A DNA stretch of 9,740 nucleotides from Acidobacteriota bacterium (GTDB lineage: Bacteria; Acidobacteriota; Vicinamibacteria; Vicinamibacterales; SCN-69-37), in NCBI GenBank assembly GCA_021824055.1, contig JAKALV010000115.1, forward strand, positions 1 through 9,740, in the 5' to 3' direction. Under the pieces are notes generated by a model that made no database searches, had not been told where the DNA came from, and saw only the letters and a program-made list of their open reading frames with translations. The position numbers were made by a program, and so were the translations under genes. Positions 1 through 6,535 of the stretch are shown here, piece by piece; position 1 is the stretch's first letter, and each line of letters begins with the position of its first letter.

Positions 1-1506
1 CCGCTGCGCCGATTCGAAGTCGTCATAGCCACCGGCCGTCGCGCCGGCGGTGACCGCCGCGGCGATCGATGCGCCCAGCGCCGGCGTCTGCGTCGAGCCC
101 GCCAGCAGCATGGGATAGCCGAGCACGTCCGCGTAGATCTGCATGAAGAGCGGATTCTTCTCCGCGATGCCGCCGCAGGAAATCACGCGCTCGACGGCCA
201 CGCCGTTCGCGTTGAATCGCTCGATGATGGCGCGCGCGCCGAACGCGGTCGCCTCGATGAGCGCGCGGTAGATCTCCGCGCGCGTCGTGTGGAGCGTCTG
301 GCCGACGATGAGGCCGGTTAGGCGCGGGTCGACCAGAATCGTGCGGTTGCCGTTGTTCCAGTCGAGCGCGACCAGGCCCGATTCGCCCGGGACGAGGCGC
401 GACGCCTCCAGTGAGAGCGCCGCGTGCATGGCCTCGTCGCCGCCGCACACCACCTCCACCCACCAGCGCAGCAGGTCGCCCACGGCCGACTGTCCCGCTT
501 CGACGCCGTAATACCCGGGCATAACCGACCCGTTCACGGTGCCGCAGATGCCGGGCACGTCCGGCGCCGCGCCCGCCGCCGGCGCGATCGCGATGTCGCA
601 CGTCGACGTGCCGATGATCTTGACCAGCGTCCCGGTCGTGATGCCCGCGCCGACGGCCCCGTAGTGCGCATCGAACGCGCCCATCGCGACGGGCACGCCC
701 TCCGCCAAGCCAAAAGCCTTCGCCCATTCCGCGCACAGCACGCCGGCTGGCCGGTCGGACGGCCACGCGTGGTCATAGAGGCGGCTGCGCAGCGCGGCCA
801 GCTTCGGATCGAGGCGCGTCAGAAAGGCTTCGGACGGCAGGCCACCCCACCTTTCCGAATACATCGCTTTGTGCCCGGCCGCGCAGACGCCGCGCCGGAT
901 CGTGTCCGGCGCGCTCACGCCGGCGAGCACCGCCGGAATGTAGTCGGCCAGTTCCACCCAGCTTGCGGCGGCGGCGAATACCTCCGGCGCCACGTTCAGG
1001 CAGCGCCAGATCTTCGACCAGAACCACTCGGAGGAGTACGTGCCGCCGATCGGCGCCAGATACTGCGGCGCATGTTCGCGCGCCATCGCGGTGATCGCGT
1101 CGGCTTCCGCGGCGCCGGTGTGATCCTTCCACAGCCACGCGTGGGCGGCGGGGTTGGCGGTCCATTTCGAATCGAGCGCGAGCGGCCGCATGCGCGCGTC
1201 TACCGGGATCGGCGTCGATCCGGTCGTGTCCACGCCGATGCCGATGACACGATCGCGCGCGAATCCGGGATCGCCGGACGCGGCGGCGAGCGCGGCGGGG
1301 ACGGCGGCGCGCATGCCGGCGAGGTAGTCGGCGGGATTCTGCCGCGCGAGGTGCGGATCGCGCGCGTCGACGATCACGCCGCCCTGACCGGTGGGGAAGT
1401 CGCACACGCCCGTGCCGATCACGCGGCCGTCGGCGCAGTCCACGACCACCGCGCGCACCGAGCCCGTACCGAAATCGAGACCGATCGTGAACGACCGCGG
1501 CGCCAT
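1..1506 (-). CDS. araB: L-ribulokinase (AraB), C-terminus off the left edge
   Basis: FGGY-family carbohydrate kinase that should phosphorylate L-ribulose to L-ribulose-5-phosphate with ATP in the cytoplasm, as part of L-arabinose catabolism. The frame is open for 502 codons up to base 1; AraB proteins are usually about 550-570 residues, so roughly 50-60 residues are missing. Visible hallmarks that match E. coli AraB as I remember it: the N-terminal phosphate-binding segment GLDFGTGSVRA (residues 9-19, D11), GVDTTGSTP (91-99), LWKDHT (125-130), GGTYSSEWFW (154-163), RRGVCAAGHK (204-213), the catalytic-Asp segment GAFDAHYGAVGAG (276-288, D279), GTSTCDI (299-305) and ATAFGARAI (419-427). These are specific to ribulokinase rather than xylulokinase or glycerol kinase. 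The ATG follows the upstream isomerase stop (TAG) after 3 nt and has no clear Shine-Dalgarno, so translation is probably coupled. Downstream genes, possibly araD, lie outside the window. Confidence 0.93.
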   Translation of the reverse strand, partial: MAPRSFTIGLDFGTGSVRAVVVDCADGRVIGTGVCDFPTGQGGVIVDARDPHLARQNPADYLAGMRAAVPAALAAASGDPGFARDRVIGIGVDTTGSTPIPVDARMRPLALDSKWTANPAAHAWLWKDHTGAAEADAITAMAREHAPQYLAPIGGTYSSEWFWSKIWRCLNVAPEVFAAAASWVELADYIPAVLAGVSAPDTIRRGVCAAGHKAMYSERWGGLPSEAFLTRLDPKLAALRSRLYDHAWPSDRPAGVLCAEWAKAFGLAEGVPVAMGAFDAHYGAVGAGITTGTLVKIIGTSTCDIAIAPAAGAAPDVPGICGTVNGSVMPGYYGVEAGQSAVGDLLRWWVEVVCGGDEAMHAALSLEASRLVPGESGLVALDWNNGNRTILVDPRLTGLIVGQTLHTTRAEIYRALIEATAFGARAIIERFNANGVAVERVISCGGIAEKNPLFMQIYADVLGYPMLLAGSTQTPALGASIAAAVTAGATAGGYDDFESAQR

Positions 1507-1509
1507 CAA

Positions 1510-2643
1510 CTACCCAACGAGGATCGGGCTGACCACGTCGAGGACGTCCGGCCCGGTGCCCTTCGCGCGGGCGGCGTCGAGTTCCGCCTTCTTCGCGTAG
1601 ATGCGCACCGCTTTCAGCGCGAGGTTCGCGAAATTGATCATGCTGCGCTCCATCGCGCGCGTCGGGTCGTCGCGATACGTGAACTGGTCCTGGCTGTAGA
1701 AGCCGCGGTAGTCGCGCACGAACGTCGTGAACAGATAGTCGACCGATTCCGGAATCGAGATCGTGCCGAAGATTAGGTCCTGGTCGTTGCGGCCCTGGCG
1801 CGCGTCGTTGATGTCGAACTTGTGGATCTGGACGCCGGCATACGCCGCCAGATCGCACGCCGTGGAGGCCGTGGTGCCCTCCATCTTCTGATGGCCGTAG
1901 TCGACCGTCAGGCCGCAGTTCGTGCCGCCGCAGATCTCGTTGACGCGCCGCGCCACGAGAATCGCCGAGGCGGCCGTCGGCACGATCATGAACAGCTCGC
2001 GTGGTTCGTACGGCTTGGGTTCGATCGCGAGCTTGATGCCGGCGGCGATACACGCCTTGTTGACCGTGACCAGCGCTTCGGTAAACCACTCCATCGACTG
2101 GAGGTAGTCGATCTGAAAGTGATAGTCCGCGCCGTCCGAGCCCGGCCACACGCTGATCACGGGTATCTTCAACGCCTTCGAGATCTCGACCGCCTTCAGG
2201 ATCTCCTCGAGCGCCGCGCGCCGCAGCGCGGGATCCGGATTGCACGGCCCGCCGAGCCGGAAGATCGGGTTCGTCCACGTGTTGATGTTGCACGCCGGGA
2301 TCGTCATGCCCAGCTCGGCCAGGAAGCCGCCCTTGGCGCGCTCCACCGCCGGCCAGTCGATGTCGCCGTTCAGCGTCTTCTCGAACACGCTCTGATGAAT
2401 CTCGATGGCGTCGATGCCCGCGGCTTTCGTGCGCCGGCACTGGCCCTCGAACGTGTTGCCGAATGTCGCATCGTCGGAGTGATAGCCGACCGGGGCGAAC
2501 CGGTCGTAGAAATCGCCCGCCGACCAATGGCCGACGCTGTGGCGGATATCGAGGGTGTGTAGAAAGTCAAGCGCACGCGTGCGATCGAGCGGACCGCGCA
2601 TCGACTGCGCGAACGCGATCTGGTCGGGACTGAAACGGGACAT
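1510..2643 (-). CDS. Xylose-isomerase-family (XylA-like) sugar isomerase, TIM barrel
   Basis: Predicted 377-residue cytoplasmic TIM-barrel aldose-ketose isomerase related to class I (actinobacterial-type) xylose isomerases. From memory of Actinoplanes XylA, corresponding segments are IEIHQS (81-86, H83 at the ring-opening His), NINTWTNPIF (119-128), AIEPKPYEPRE (206-216, metal-ligand E208 and K210), VDYGHQKM (247-254), KFDIND (275-280, D277) and NDQDLIFG (286-293, D287 and D289). Differences are notable: the ExxH metal motif is DxxH (D248, H251), and the late Asp of metal site 1 appears replaced near T322. Substrate is therefore uncertain. Its position directly before araB suggests it supplies L-ribulose, standing in for L-arabinose isomerase (inference). 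An in-frame ATG nine codons upstream (2670) exists, but the chosen start has a strong GAGGAG Shine-Dalgarno five bases ahead. Alternatives are a D-xylose, L-rhamnose or other pentose isomerase. Confidence 0.85.
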   Translation of the reverse strand: MSRFSPDQIAFAQSMRGPLDRTRALDFLHTLDIRHSVGHWSAGDFYDRFAPVGYHSDDATFGNTFEGQCRRTKAAGIDAIEIHQSVFEKTLNGDIDWPAVERAKGGFLAELGMTIPACNINTWTNPIFRLGGPCNPDPALRRAALEEILKAVEISKALKIPVISVWPGSDGADYHFQIDYLQSMEWFTEALVTVNKACIAAGIKLAIEPKPYEPRELFMIVPTAASAILVARRVNEICGGTNCGLTVDYGHQKMEGTTASTACDLAAYAGVQIHKFDINDARQGRNDQDLIFGTISIPESVDYLFTTFVRDYRGFYSQDQFTYRDDPTRAMERSMINFANLALKAVRIYAKKAELDAARAKGTGPDVLDVVSPILVG

Positions 2644-2648
2644 CTGAG

Positions 2649-2654
2649 CTCCTC
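2649..2654 (-). promoter_or_regulatory. Ribosome binding site of the XylA-like isomerase
   Basis: GAGGAG on the minus strand, followed by CTCAG and then ATG at 2643. It is a near-perfect anti-16S match at good spacing and decides the start over the upstream in-frame ATG at 2670. No convincing -35/-10 pair was found further upstream. Confidence 0.75.
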
Positions 2655-2779
2655 TATCGAGACCGGCCACTCTATTTCACCATGTCCGGCTGAAGGTATC
2701 ACGGCGTTCCCCCGCGCATGGCCGATGCCCGCGGCTGGCGCTGGAGGCGTGTGTCGAAGGGAACAGACAGCGGAATGAG

Positions 2780-2807
2780 GGTCTGACAACATCGCTTTCC
2801 TCAGACC
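2780..2807. repeat. Short inverted repeat ahead of the small ORF
   Basis: Perfect 7-bp arms GGTCTGA (2780-2786) and TCAGACC (2801-2807) with a 14-nt spacer, ending only a few bases before the GGGAGG ribosome binding site of the ORF at 2823. It could be an operator or a leader hairpin. Arms this short also occur by chance in a window of this size. Confidence 0.35.
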
Positions 2808-2822
2808 AATGGGAGGGACGGC

Positions 2823-3110
2823 ATGATTCAGATCATCGACCCGGTTCGTTTTGACGCGTTCGTTGAGCTGCTCGCGCAACCCGACCCGGCAGACTTGCCC
2901 AGGCGCGGTCATGTGCTGCGGTGCGAGGGCGAGCCGGATCGACGAGCAACGCGGTTGCCGGAGATCATCATGAGCTGGCTGCAGCGGCGGCACCTCGAGG
3001 TCGATGTCGACGTGCCACTCGCGCCGGCCCGGCGCTCGTCGCGGCGTCCCCTCTATCGAGGGCAGTCGGGGCCGCGCCTCCTCAGGCCAACGGGCACCGC
3101 CGGGCACTGA
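2823..3110 (+). CDS. Small hypothetical ORF, coding-like only in its first two-thirds
   Basis: A 95-codon frame of unknown function. ATG at 2823 is preceded by GGGAGG six bases upstream, a strong Shine-Dalgarno. By hand count the first 66 codons (to about 3020) have roughly 40% G/C at second positions and about 77% at third positions, the pattern expected of real coding DNA in this genome. From there to the stop, second positions are about 80% G/C, which is not coding-like, and the peptide becomes Arg/Pro/Gly rich. This suggests either a short real protein whose tail is poor, or the remains of a longer gene broken near 3020. I recognise no domain, signal peptide or membrane segment. It is oriented with the amidohydrolase but sits 104 bp upstream of it. 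Confidence 0.4.
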   Translation: MIQIIDPVRFDAFVELLAQPDPADLPRRGHVLRCEGEPDRRATRLPEIIMSWLQRRHLEVDVDVPLAPARRSSRRPLYRGQSGPRLLRPTGTAGH

Positions 3111-3202
3111 GCCGGTCGACCGGGCGCTTGAGCCGCCGAGCGAGGCGCGCCGTGCCATCGGGCGCGTCCGCCGTCGGCGACGCGTCCCGCGCGGACTGAG
3201 AT

Positions 3203-3208
3203 TACACT
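3203..3208 (+). promoter_or_regulatory. Putative -10 box for a leaderless amidohydrolase transcript
   Basis: TACACT fits the TAnnnT pattern and ends exactly 6 nt before the ATG at 3215. No Shine-Dalgarno precedes that ATG. Transcription would then begin at or next to the start codon. No -35 element is recognisable at 16-18 nt upstream, so this rests on spacing and on the matching case at mntA. Confidence 0.4.
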
Positions 3209-3214
3209 TCAGCA

Positions 3215-4510
3215 ATGCGTCTGATCGCGGTTGCTGCAGGTATTGCGCTCGTTCTCTCGGCCTCTACGGTGTTGCCGTCCGCCCAACAGGGACGTGGCGG
3301 CGGCGCCGGCCAGGCCGAACCCGCTTGGCTCCTCAAACCCGCCCGCGTTTTCGACGGCGAAGAGATGCACCAAGGCTGGGCCGTGCGCGTGCGCGGCACG
3401 CGCATTGATGCCGTCGGTCCTGTGGCGAATCTGGCGACGCAAGGTGCCACGGCGGTGGATCTGCCCGGCACAACCCTGCTGCCCGGCCTGATCGAAGCGC
3501 ATTCGCACGTGCTGCTCCATCCCTACAACGAAACACCGTGGAACGATCAGGTGGCGCACGAGGCACTGGCGGTGCGGATCGCCCGCGCCACGATGTCGCT
3601 GAAAGCCACGCTCGACGCCGGTTTCACGACCATCCGCGATCTGGGCACCGAAGGCGCCGGCTACGCGGACGTCGGCCTGAAACAGGCGGTGCAGCAGGGC
3701 ATCATTCCCGGGCCCCGCATGCTCGTGGCCACCCGCGCCATCGTCGCCACCGGCACGTACGGTCCGAAGGGGTATCCGGCCGAATGGTTGGTGCCCCAGG
3801 GCGCGGAAGAAGCCGACGGCAGCGACCTTGTTCGCGTGGTCCGCGAACAGGCGGGCAAAGGCGCCGACTGGATCAAGGTGTACGGCGATTATCGCGCGGG
3901 GCCGCGCGGCGAGACGATGCCGACGTTCTCGCAGGATGAAATGAATCTCATTGTGTCGACCGCCCGCAGCATCGGGCGGCCGGTGTCGGTGCACGCCAGC
4001 ACGCCGGAAGGCATGCGGCGCGCGATCCTGGCGGGCGCGGAGACGATCGAGCACGGCGATGGCGGCACCGCGGATGTCTTCAAGCTGATGGCGGAACGCA
4101 ATGTCGCGTTCGTGCCGACCGTGGCGGCGGGCGATGCCACGGCGCAATATGCCGGCTGGAAGAAGGGGACCGATCCGGAGCCGGCCAGCATCCGCCGCAA
4201 GCGCGAGTCATTCAAGCTGGCGCTCGATTCCGGCGTGACGATCGCGAGCGGCTCGGACGTCGGCGTGTTCACCCACGGGGACAACGTGCGCGAGCTGGAG
4301 ATCATGGTCGCGTACGGCATGCAGCCGGTCGATGCCGTGCGCTCGGCCACGTCGGTTAACGCCAAAGTGCTGCACATGGACACGGTGATCGGCCGCGTGG
4401 CGACAGGCCTCTTCGCGGATCTCATCGCCGTTGACGGCGATCCGACCGTCGACATCAGCGCGCTCAGGAAGATCAAGCTCGTGATGAAGGCGGGGCAGCG
4501 CATTCGATAG
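3215..4510 (+). CDS. Secreted metal-dependent amidohydrolase (imidazolonepropionase/prolidase-like)
   Basis: A 431-residue amidohydrolase-superfamily enzyme of the group that includes imidazolonepropionase-like and Xaa-Pro/Xaa-Arg dipeptidase-like hydrolases. Residues 1-23 form a signal peptide (MRL, hydrophobic AVAAGIALVLSA, then PSA before QQ), so export is expected. The binuclear metal site is complete: H96 and H98 in the AHSH motif after LPGLIEA, the lysine usually carboxylated at K221 in WIKVYGDY, H260 in VSVHAS, H280 in TIEHGDGG, and D348 in SGSDVGVF. The C-terminal ADLIAVDGDP segment (401-410) belongs to the small beta-sandwich domain. Length is normal and nothing is missing. Substrate cannot be read from sequence; a C-N bond in a peptide, cyclic amide or similar compound is likely. 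The next gene begins 18 nt downstream, so the two are probably co-transcribed. Confidence 0.88.
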   Translation: MRLIAVAAGIALVLSASTVLPSAQQGRGGGAGQAEPAWLLKPARVFDGEEMHQGWAVRVRGTRIDAVGPVANLATQGATAVDLPGTTLLPGLIEAHSHVLLHPYNETPWNDQVAHEALAVRIARATMSLKATLDAGFTTIRDLGTEGAGYADVGLKQAVQQGIIPGPRMLVATRAIVATGTYGPKGYPAEWLVPQGAEEADGSDLVRVVREQAGKGADWIKVYGDYRAGPRGETMPTFSQDEMNLIVSTARSIGRPVSVHASTPEGMRRAILAGAETIEHGDGGTADVFKLMAERNVAFVPTVAAGDATAQYAGWKKGTDPEPASIRRKRESFKLALDSGVTIASGSDVGVFTHGDNVRELEIMVAYGMQPVDAVRSATSVNAKVLHMDTVIGRVATGLFADLIAVDGDPTVDISALRKIKLVMKAGQRIR

Positions 4511-4524
4511 GGCAAGAGCCGCTA

Positions 4525-4616
4525 ACCGTGAAGGACGCGAAGGACGTGAAGACGACCTTTCGAAAAGCCTTCCTGCTAAACGGTTTTGCCTTCACGTGCT
4601 TCACGTTCTTCACGGT
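4525..4616. repeat. Imperfect palindromic repeat with 9-nt periodic arms, overlapping the start of the Asp-box gene
   Basis: The left arm (4526-4551) is built from 9-nt units GTGAAGGAC and GCGAAGGAC plus a partial unit. The right arm (4590-4615) is built from CTTCACGTG and CTTCACGTT plus CTTCACGG. The arms are reverse complements at 23 of 26 positions, with one further A-T pair outside and a 38-nt interior. This has the look of a dispersed intergenic palindromic repeat; only this copy is present in the window. It covers the start codon and almost all of the N-terminal 30 codons of the downstream gene. Confidence 0.75.
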
Positions 4617-5640
4617 GTGCCTTGTGGCCGCGGCGATGTGGACGCCCCAGTCGAGCGGCGTGACATCGCGTTTGCGCGGCGTCAGCGCCGTGAGCGCGAA
4701 GATCGCGTGGGCCAGCGGATCGGGCGCCACGGTGCTGCGCACGGACGACGGCGGCGCGACGTGGACGAAGCTGACGGTGGACGCCGATGCCGCGTCGGCG
4801 CGGCTCGACTTCCGCGATATCGATGCGATCGACGCGCGCACGGCTTACGTCCTCAGCATCGGCAATGGATCATCGTCGCGCATCTACAAGACGATCGACG
4901 CGGGCGCCACGTGGACCCTGCAGTTCACCAATCAGGATCCCAAGGGTTTCTACGACGCGATGACGTTCTGGGATGCGGATCACGGCCTCGTGATCGGCGA
5001 TTCCATCGACGGCAAGTTTCAGATCCTGATCACCGAGAACGGCGGCGCCACGTGGGCCAAGGTGCCAGACAGCGCGTTGCCGCCGGCGCTGCCGAACGAA
5101 GGCGCGTTTGCCGGCAGCGGTTCCAACATCGCGGTCGTGACGGCCGATCGTTCAGGGAACGACGCGTGGATTGGCACCGGCGCCGGGCCCAGATGCCGCA
5201 TGCTGCACACGGCCGATCGCGGCCGGACGTGGACGATCGTCGACACGCCGATCGCCGCTTCGGCGTCGTCCGGTATCTTCTCCGTAGCATTTCGCGATCA
5301 GAAGCACGGCGTTGCGGTTGGCGGCGACTACAGCAAGGAGAAGGACGCGGTCGACAACGTCGCGATCACCAGCGATGGGGGCAAGACGTGGACGCTCGTG
5401 AAGGAACGCGCGCTGTCCGGTTTTCGATCGGCCGTGAAATATGTGCCGGGCACGAAGATGTCTCTTGTCGCCGTTGGTCCGCAGGGCAGCGACACGTCGG
5501 ATGACGACGGCAAGACATGGACGCCGCTCGCGAGTCCCGTTCCGTTACCGGGATTCGATGCGCTCAGCTTCTCGCCGGGCAGGAAGATCGCGTGGGCGAG
5601 CGGGAACCGCGGGGCGCTGGCGAGACTGGAAATCCGTTAG
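4528..5640 (+). CDS. Exported Asp-box (BNR) beta-propeller protein, YCF48/HCF136-like
   Basis: A 370-residue protein with six Asp-box motifs (S/T-x-D-x-G-x-T-W type): TDDGGATW (72-79), TIDAGATW (122-129), TENGGATW (169-176), TADRGRTW (228-235), TSDGGKTW (281-288) and SDDDGKTW (324-331). Spacing of about 45-60 residues fits propeller blades. Such folds occur in sialidases, VPS10/sortilin and the photosystem II assembly factor YCF48/HCF136. No sialidase Arg triad or RIP motif was identified, so a binding or assembly role is more likely than glycosidase. GTG at 4528 gives a basic n-region (residues 1-13) and a hydrophobic stretch (about 14-36) ending VAAA, resembling a signal peptide, all encoded by the palindromic repeat. 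The Shine-Dalgarno is weak; ATG at 4636 would skip the leader. It begins 18 nt after the amidohydrolase stop, suggesting one operon. Confidence 0.8.
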   Translation: MKDAKDVKTTFRKAFLLNGFAFTCFTFFTVCLVAAAMWTPQSSGVTSRLRGVSAVSAKIAWASGSGATVLRTDDGGATWTKLTVDADAASARLDFRDIDAIDARTAYVLSIGNGSSSRIYKTIDAGATWTLQFTNQDPKGFYDAMTFWDADHGLVIGDSIDGKFQILITENGGATWAKVPDSALPPALPNEGAFAGSGSNIAVVTADRSGNDAWIGTGAGPRCRMLHTADRGRTWTIVDTPIAASASSGIFSVAFRDQKHGVAVGGDYSKEKDAVDNVAITSDGGKTWTLVKERALSGFRSAVKYVPGTKMSLVAVGPQGSDTSDDDGKTWTPLASPVPLPGFDALSFSPGRKIAWASGNRGALARLEIR

Positions 5641-5661
5641 GGCAAAGGGCTCGGCCTGATC

Positions 5662-5679
5662 TTACGATTCTGTTACGAT
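5662..5679 (+). promoter_or_regulatory. Extended -10 promoter and TTACGAT direct repeat ahead of mntA
   Basis: TTACGAT occurs at 5662-5668 and again at 5673-5679, offset by 11 bp, about one helical turn. The second copy contains TACGAT (5674-5679) preceded by TGT, giving an extended -10 (TGn-TACGAT). It ends 6 nt before the GTG at 5686. No -35 match and no Shine-Dalgarno are visible. This suggests a leaderless mntA-hepT transcript. The direct repeat could be a binding site for autoregulation, which is inference. Confidence 0.5.
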
Positions 5680-5685
5680 CCTCTC

Positions 5686-6084
5686 GTGCCGGCCGTCTCG
5701 CCTGATCTTCAAGCAACCCTTGGTGCTATCGCCTCGGCGAGTCGCGGCATCCGTCTGCTGGTGTTGCATGGATCCCGTTCACGCGGTGAGGCACATGTGC
5801 ATTCAGACTGGGACTTCGCCTATCGGGCCGATTCCACATTCGATGCCGACGGTCTGCTTGCACAACTGGCCGACGTCTTGAAAGCCGACCGCATCGATCT
5901 CGTAGACTTGGACCGGGCGGGAGCGCTTCTTCGGTATCGGGCGGCGCGCGACGGCGTCCTGCTCTTCGAGGCCGAGGCAGGGACGTTCGAACGCTTCTGG
6001 CTCGACGCGGTTGGCACGTGGTGCGATCTCGCGCCGGTGCTCGAGCCGGCGTACGAACGGATGTTGGGCGCCCTCCATCCATGA
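5686..6084 (+). CDS. mntA: MntA-type minimal nucleotidyltransferase, antitoxin of a type VII toxin-antitoxin pair
   Basis: A 132-residue protein with a minimal nucleotidyltransferase (Pol-beta superfamily) fold. The signature GSX10DXD is exact: G29 S30 in LHGSRSRGE, then S40 D41 W42 D43. A later acidic strand, RIDLVDLD (69-76), supplies the third metal-binding Asp (D71 or D74) and resembles the DLVDL segment common in MntA proteins. In characterised systems MntA transfers AMP units from ATP onto a Tyr of HepT and so neutralises the toxin. All catalytic residues appear intact. GTG is chosen because it is the first start in frame and lies 6 nt after an extended -10 box. The stop overlaps the hepT start (ATGA), which supports a stoichiometric, coupled pair. 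The gap from the upstream Asp-box gene is 45 bp, but its own promoter argues for independent expression. Confidence 0.85.
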   Translation: MPAVSPDLQATLGAIASASRGIRLLVLHGSRSRGEAHVHSDWDFAYRADSTFDADGLLAQLADVLKADRIDLVDLDRAGALLRYRAARDGVLLFEAEAGTFERFWLDAVGTWCDLAPVLEPAYERMLGALHP

Positions 6085-6512
6085 GTCCGCTCGATCGCGC
6101 GGTGCTTGCGGAGCGGGCCGCCGCGATGCGGCGCCATCTGGCCCGTGTTGCCGAGAAATTGCCCGCAAGCGCCGCGGACCTTGCGGTGTCGAGCGATGCG
6201 TCAGACGCCGTCATCCTGCATTTGTGGCAGGCCACGCAGATTGCGATCGACTTGGCCGTCTCCGCCTGCGTCGCTCACGGGGCCGGCACGCCGCAAAACT
6301 ACGCGGATGCGTTTCGACGTCTCGAGGCCGCGCACCTGATCGACACTCCGCTGGCCGACCGGCTCGTGCGGGCCGCGGGAGTTCGCAACGTCGTCGCGCA
6401 CGCGTACGAGAACCTCGACATGGCCCGCGTGCACGGCGCGGCTCGCTCCGGGCCGGACGATCTGCTCGCGTTCATTGCCGCGCTTGATCGCGCAAGCGGC
6501 GCCCCTTCCTAA
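6081..6512 (+). CDS. hepT: HepT-type HEPN toxin of a type VII toxin-antitoxin pair
   Basis: A 143-residue, mostly helical HEPN-domain protein. The RX4HXY motif is present as RNVVAHAY (R102, H107, Y109): Arg and His form the putative RNase site at the HEPN dimer interface, and the Tyr is the expected AMPylation target of the partner MntA. The preceding helix ILHLWQATQIAIDLAVS (45-61) matches the usual HepT dimer helix. Start at 6081 is chosen for the 4-nt ATGA overlap with mntA; an in-frame ATG at 6018 lies deep inside mntA and is less likely. No separate Shine-Dalgarno is visible, so translation is likely coupled. Stop TAA at 6510-6512 faces the ADOP stop across 23 bp, in which I see no strong terminator hairpin. 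The toxin looks intact. A non-toxic HEPN role cannot be excluded from sequence. Confidence 0.83.
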   Translation: MSPLDRAVLAERAAAMRRHLARVAEKLPASAADLAVSSDASDAVILHLWQATQIAIDLAVSACVAHGAGTPQNYADAFRRLEAAHLIDTPLADRLVRAAGVRNVVAHAYENLDMARVHGAARSGPDDLLAFIAALDRASGAPS

Positions 6513-6535
6513 GCGGATCCCGGTTCCCAGCCAGT

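Larger units (their letters stand above)
2671..3202. other. Divergent intergenic region between the sugar operon and the amidohydrolase operon
   Basis: About 530 bp separate the minus-strand isomerase from the plus-strand amidohydrolase. It must hold the promoters of both operons. What I can see is a 7-bp inverted repeat, one small plus-strand ORF with a good ribosome binding site, and a very GC-rich tail (about 3020-3190) whose frames have no coding character. I see no tRNA, transposon ends or long repeats here. Shadow frames run through the region on both strands but lack codon-position signal. Confidence 0.6.

Noticed and set aside
773..2527. Long 584-codon minus-strand open frame across the araB/isomerase junction, and a 450-codon plus-strand frame at 424-1776
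   Set aside because: Both are Arg/Gly/Asp-rich shadows in high-GC DNA. The correct frames are fixed by clear AraB and XylA-like motifs over the same bases.
2651..3060. 11-mer CCTCTATCGAG present at 2651-2661 and 3050-3060
   Set aside because: A single 11-bp repeat is expected by chance in a window this long. The copies have different contexts and no shared flanks.
3209..4147. 312-codon minus-strand frame opposite the amidohydrolase
   Set aside because: The plus-strand frame contains a full metal-binding motif set and a signal peptide. The antisense frame is Arg/His-rich and matches no family I know.
4525..4616. Palindrome as a rho-independent terminator of the amidohydrolase
   Set aside because: The loop is 38 nt, there is no T-tract after the right arm, and the arms have a 9-nt period, which fits a repeat element better. 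Some terminator-like effect cannot be excluded.
6513..6535. Possible bidirectional terminator between hepT and ADOP
   Set aside because: The 23-bp gap contains only a GGATCC palindrome and no stem-loop with a T-run on either strand.
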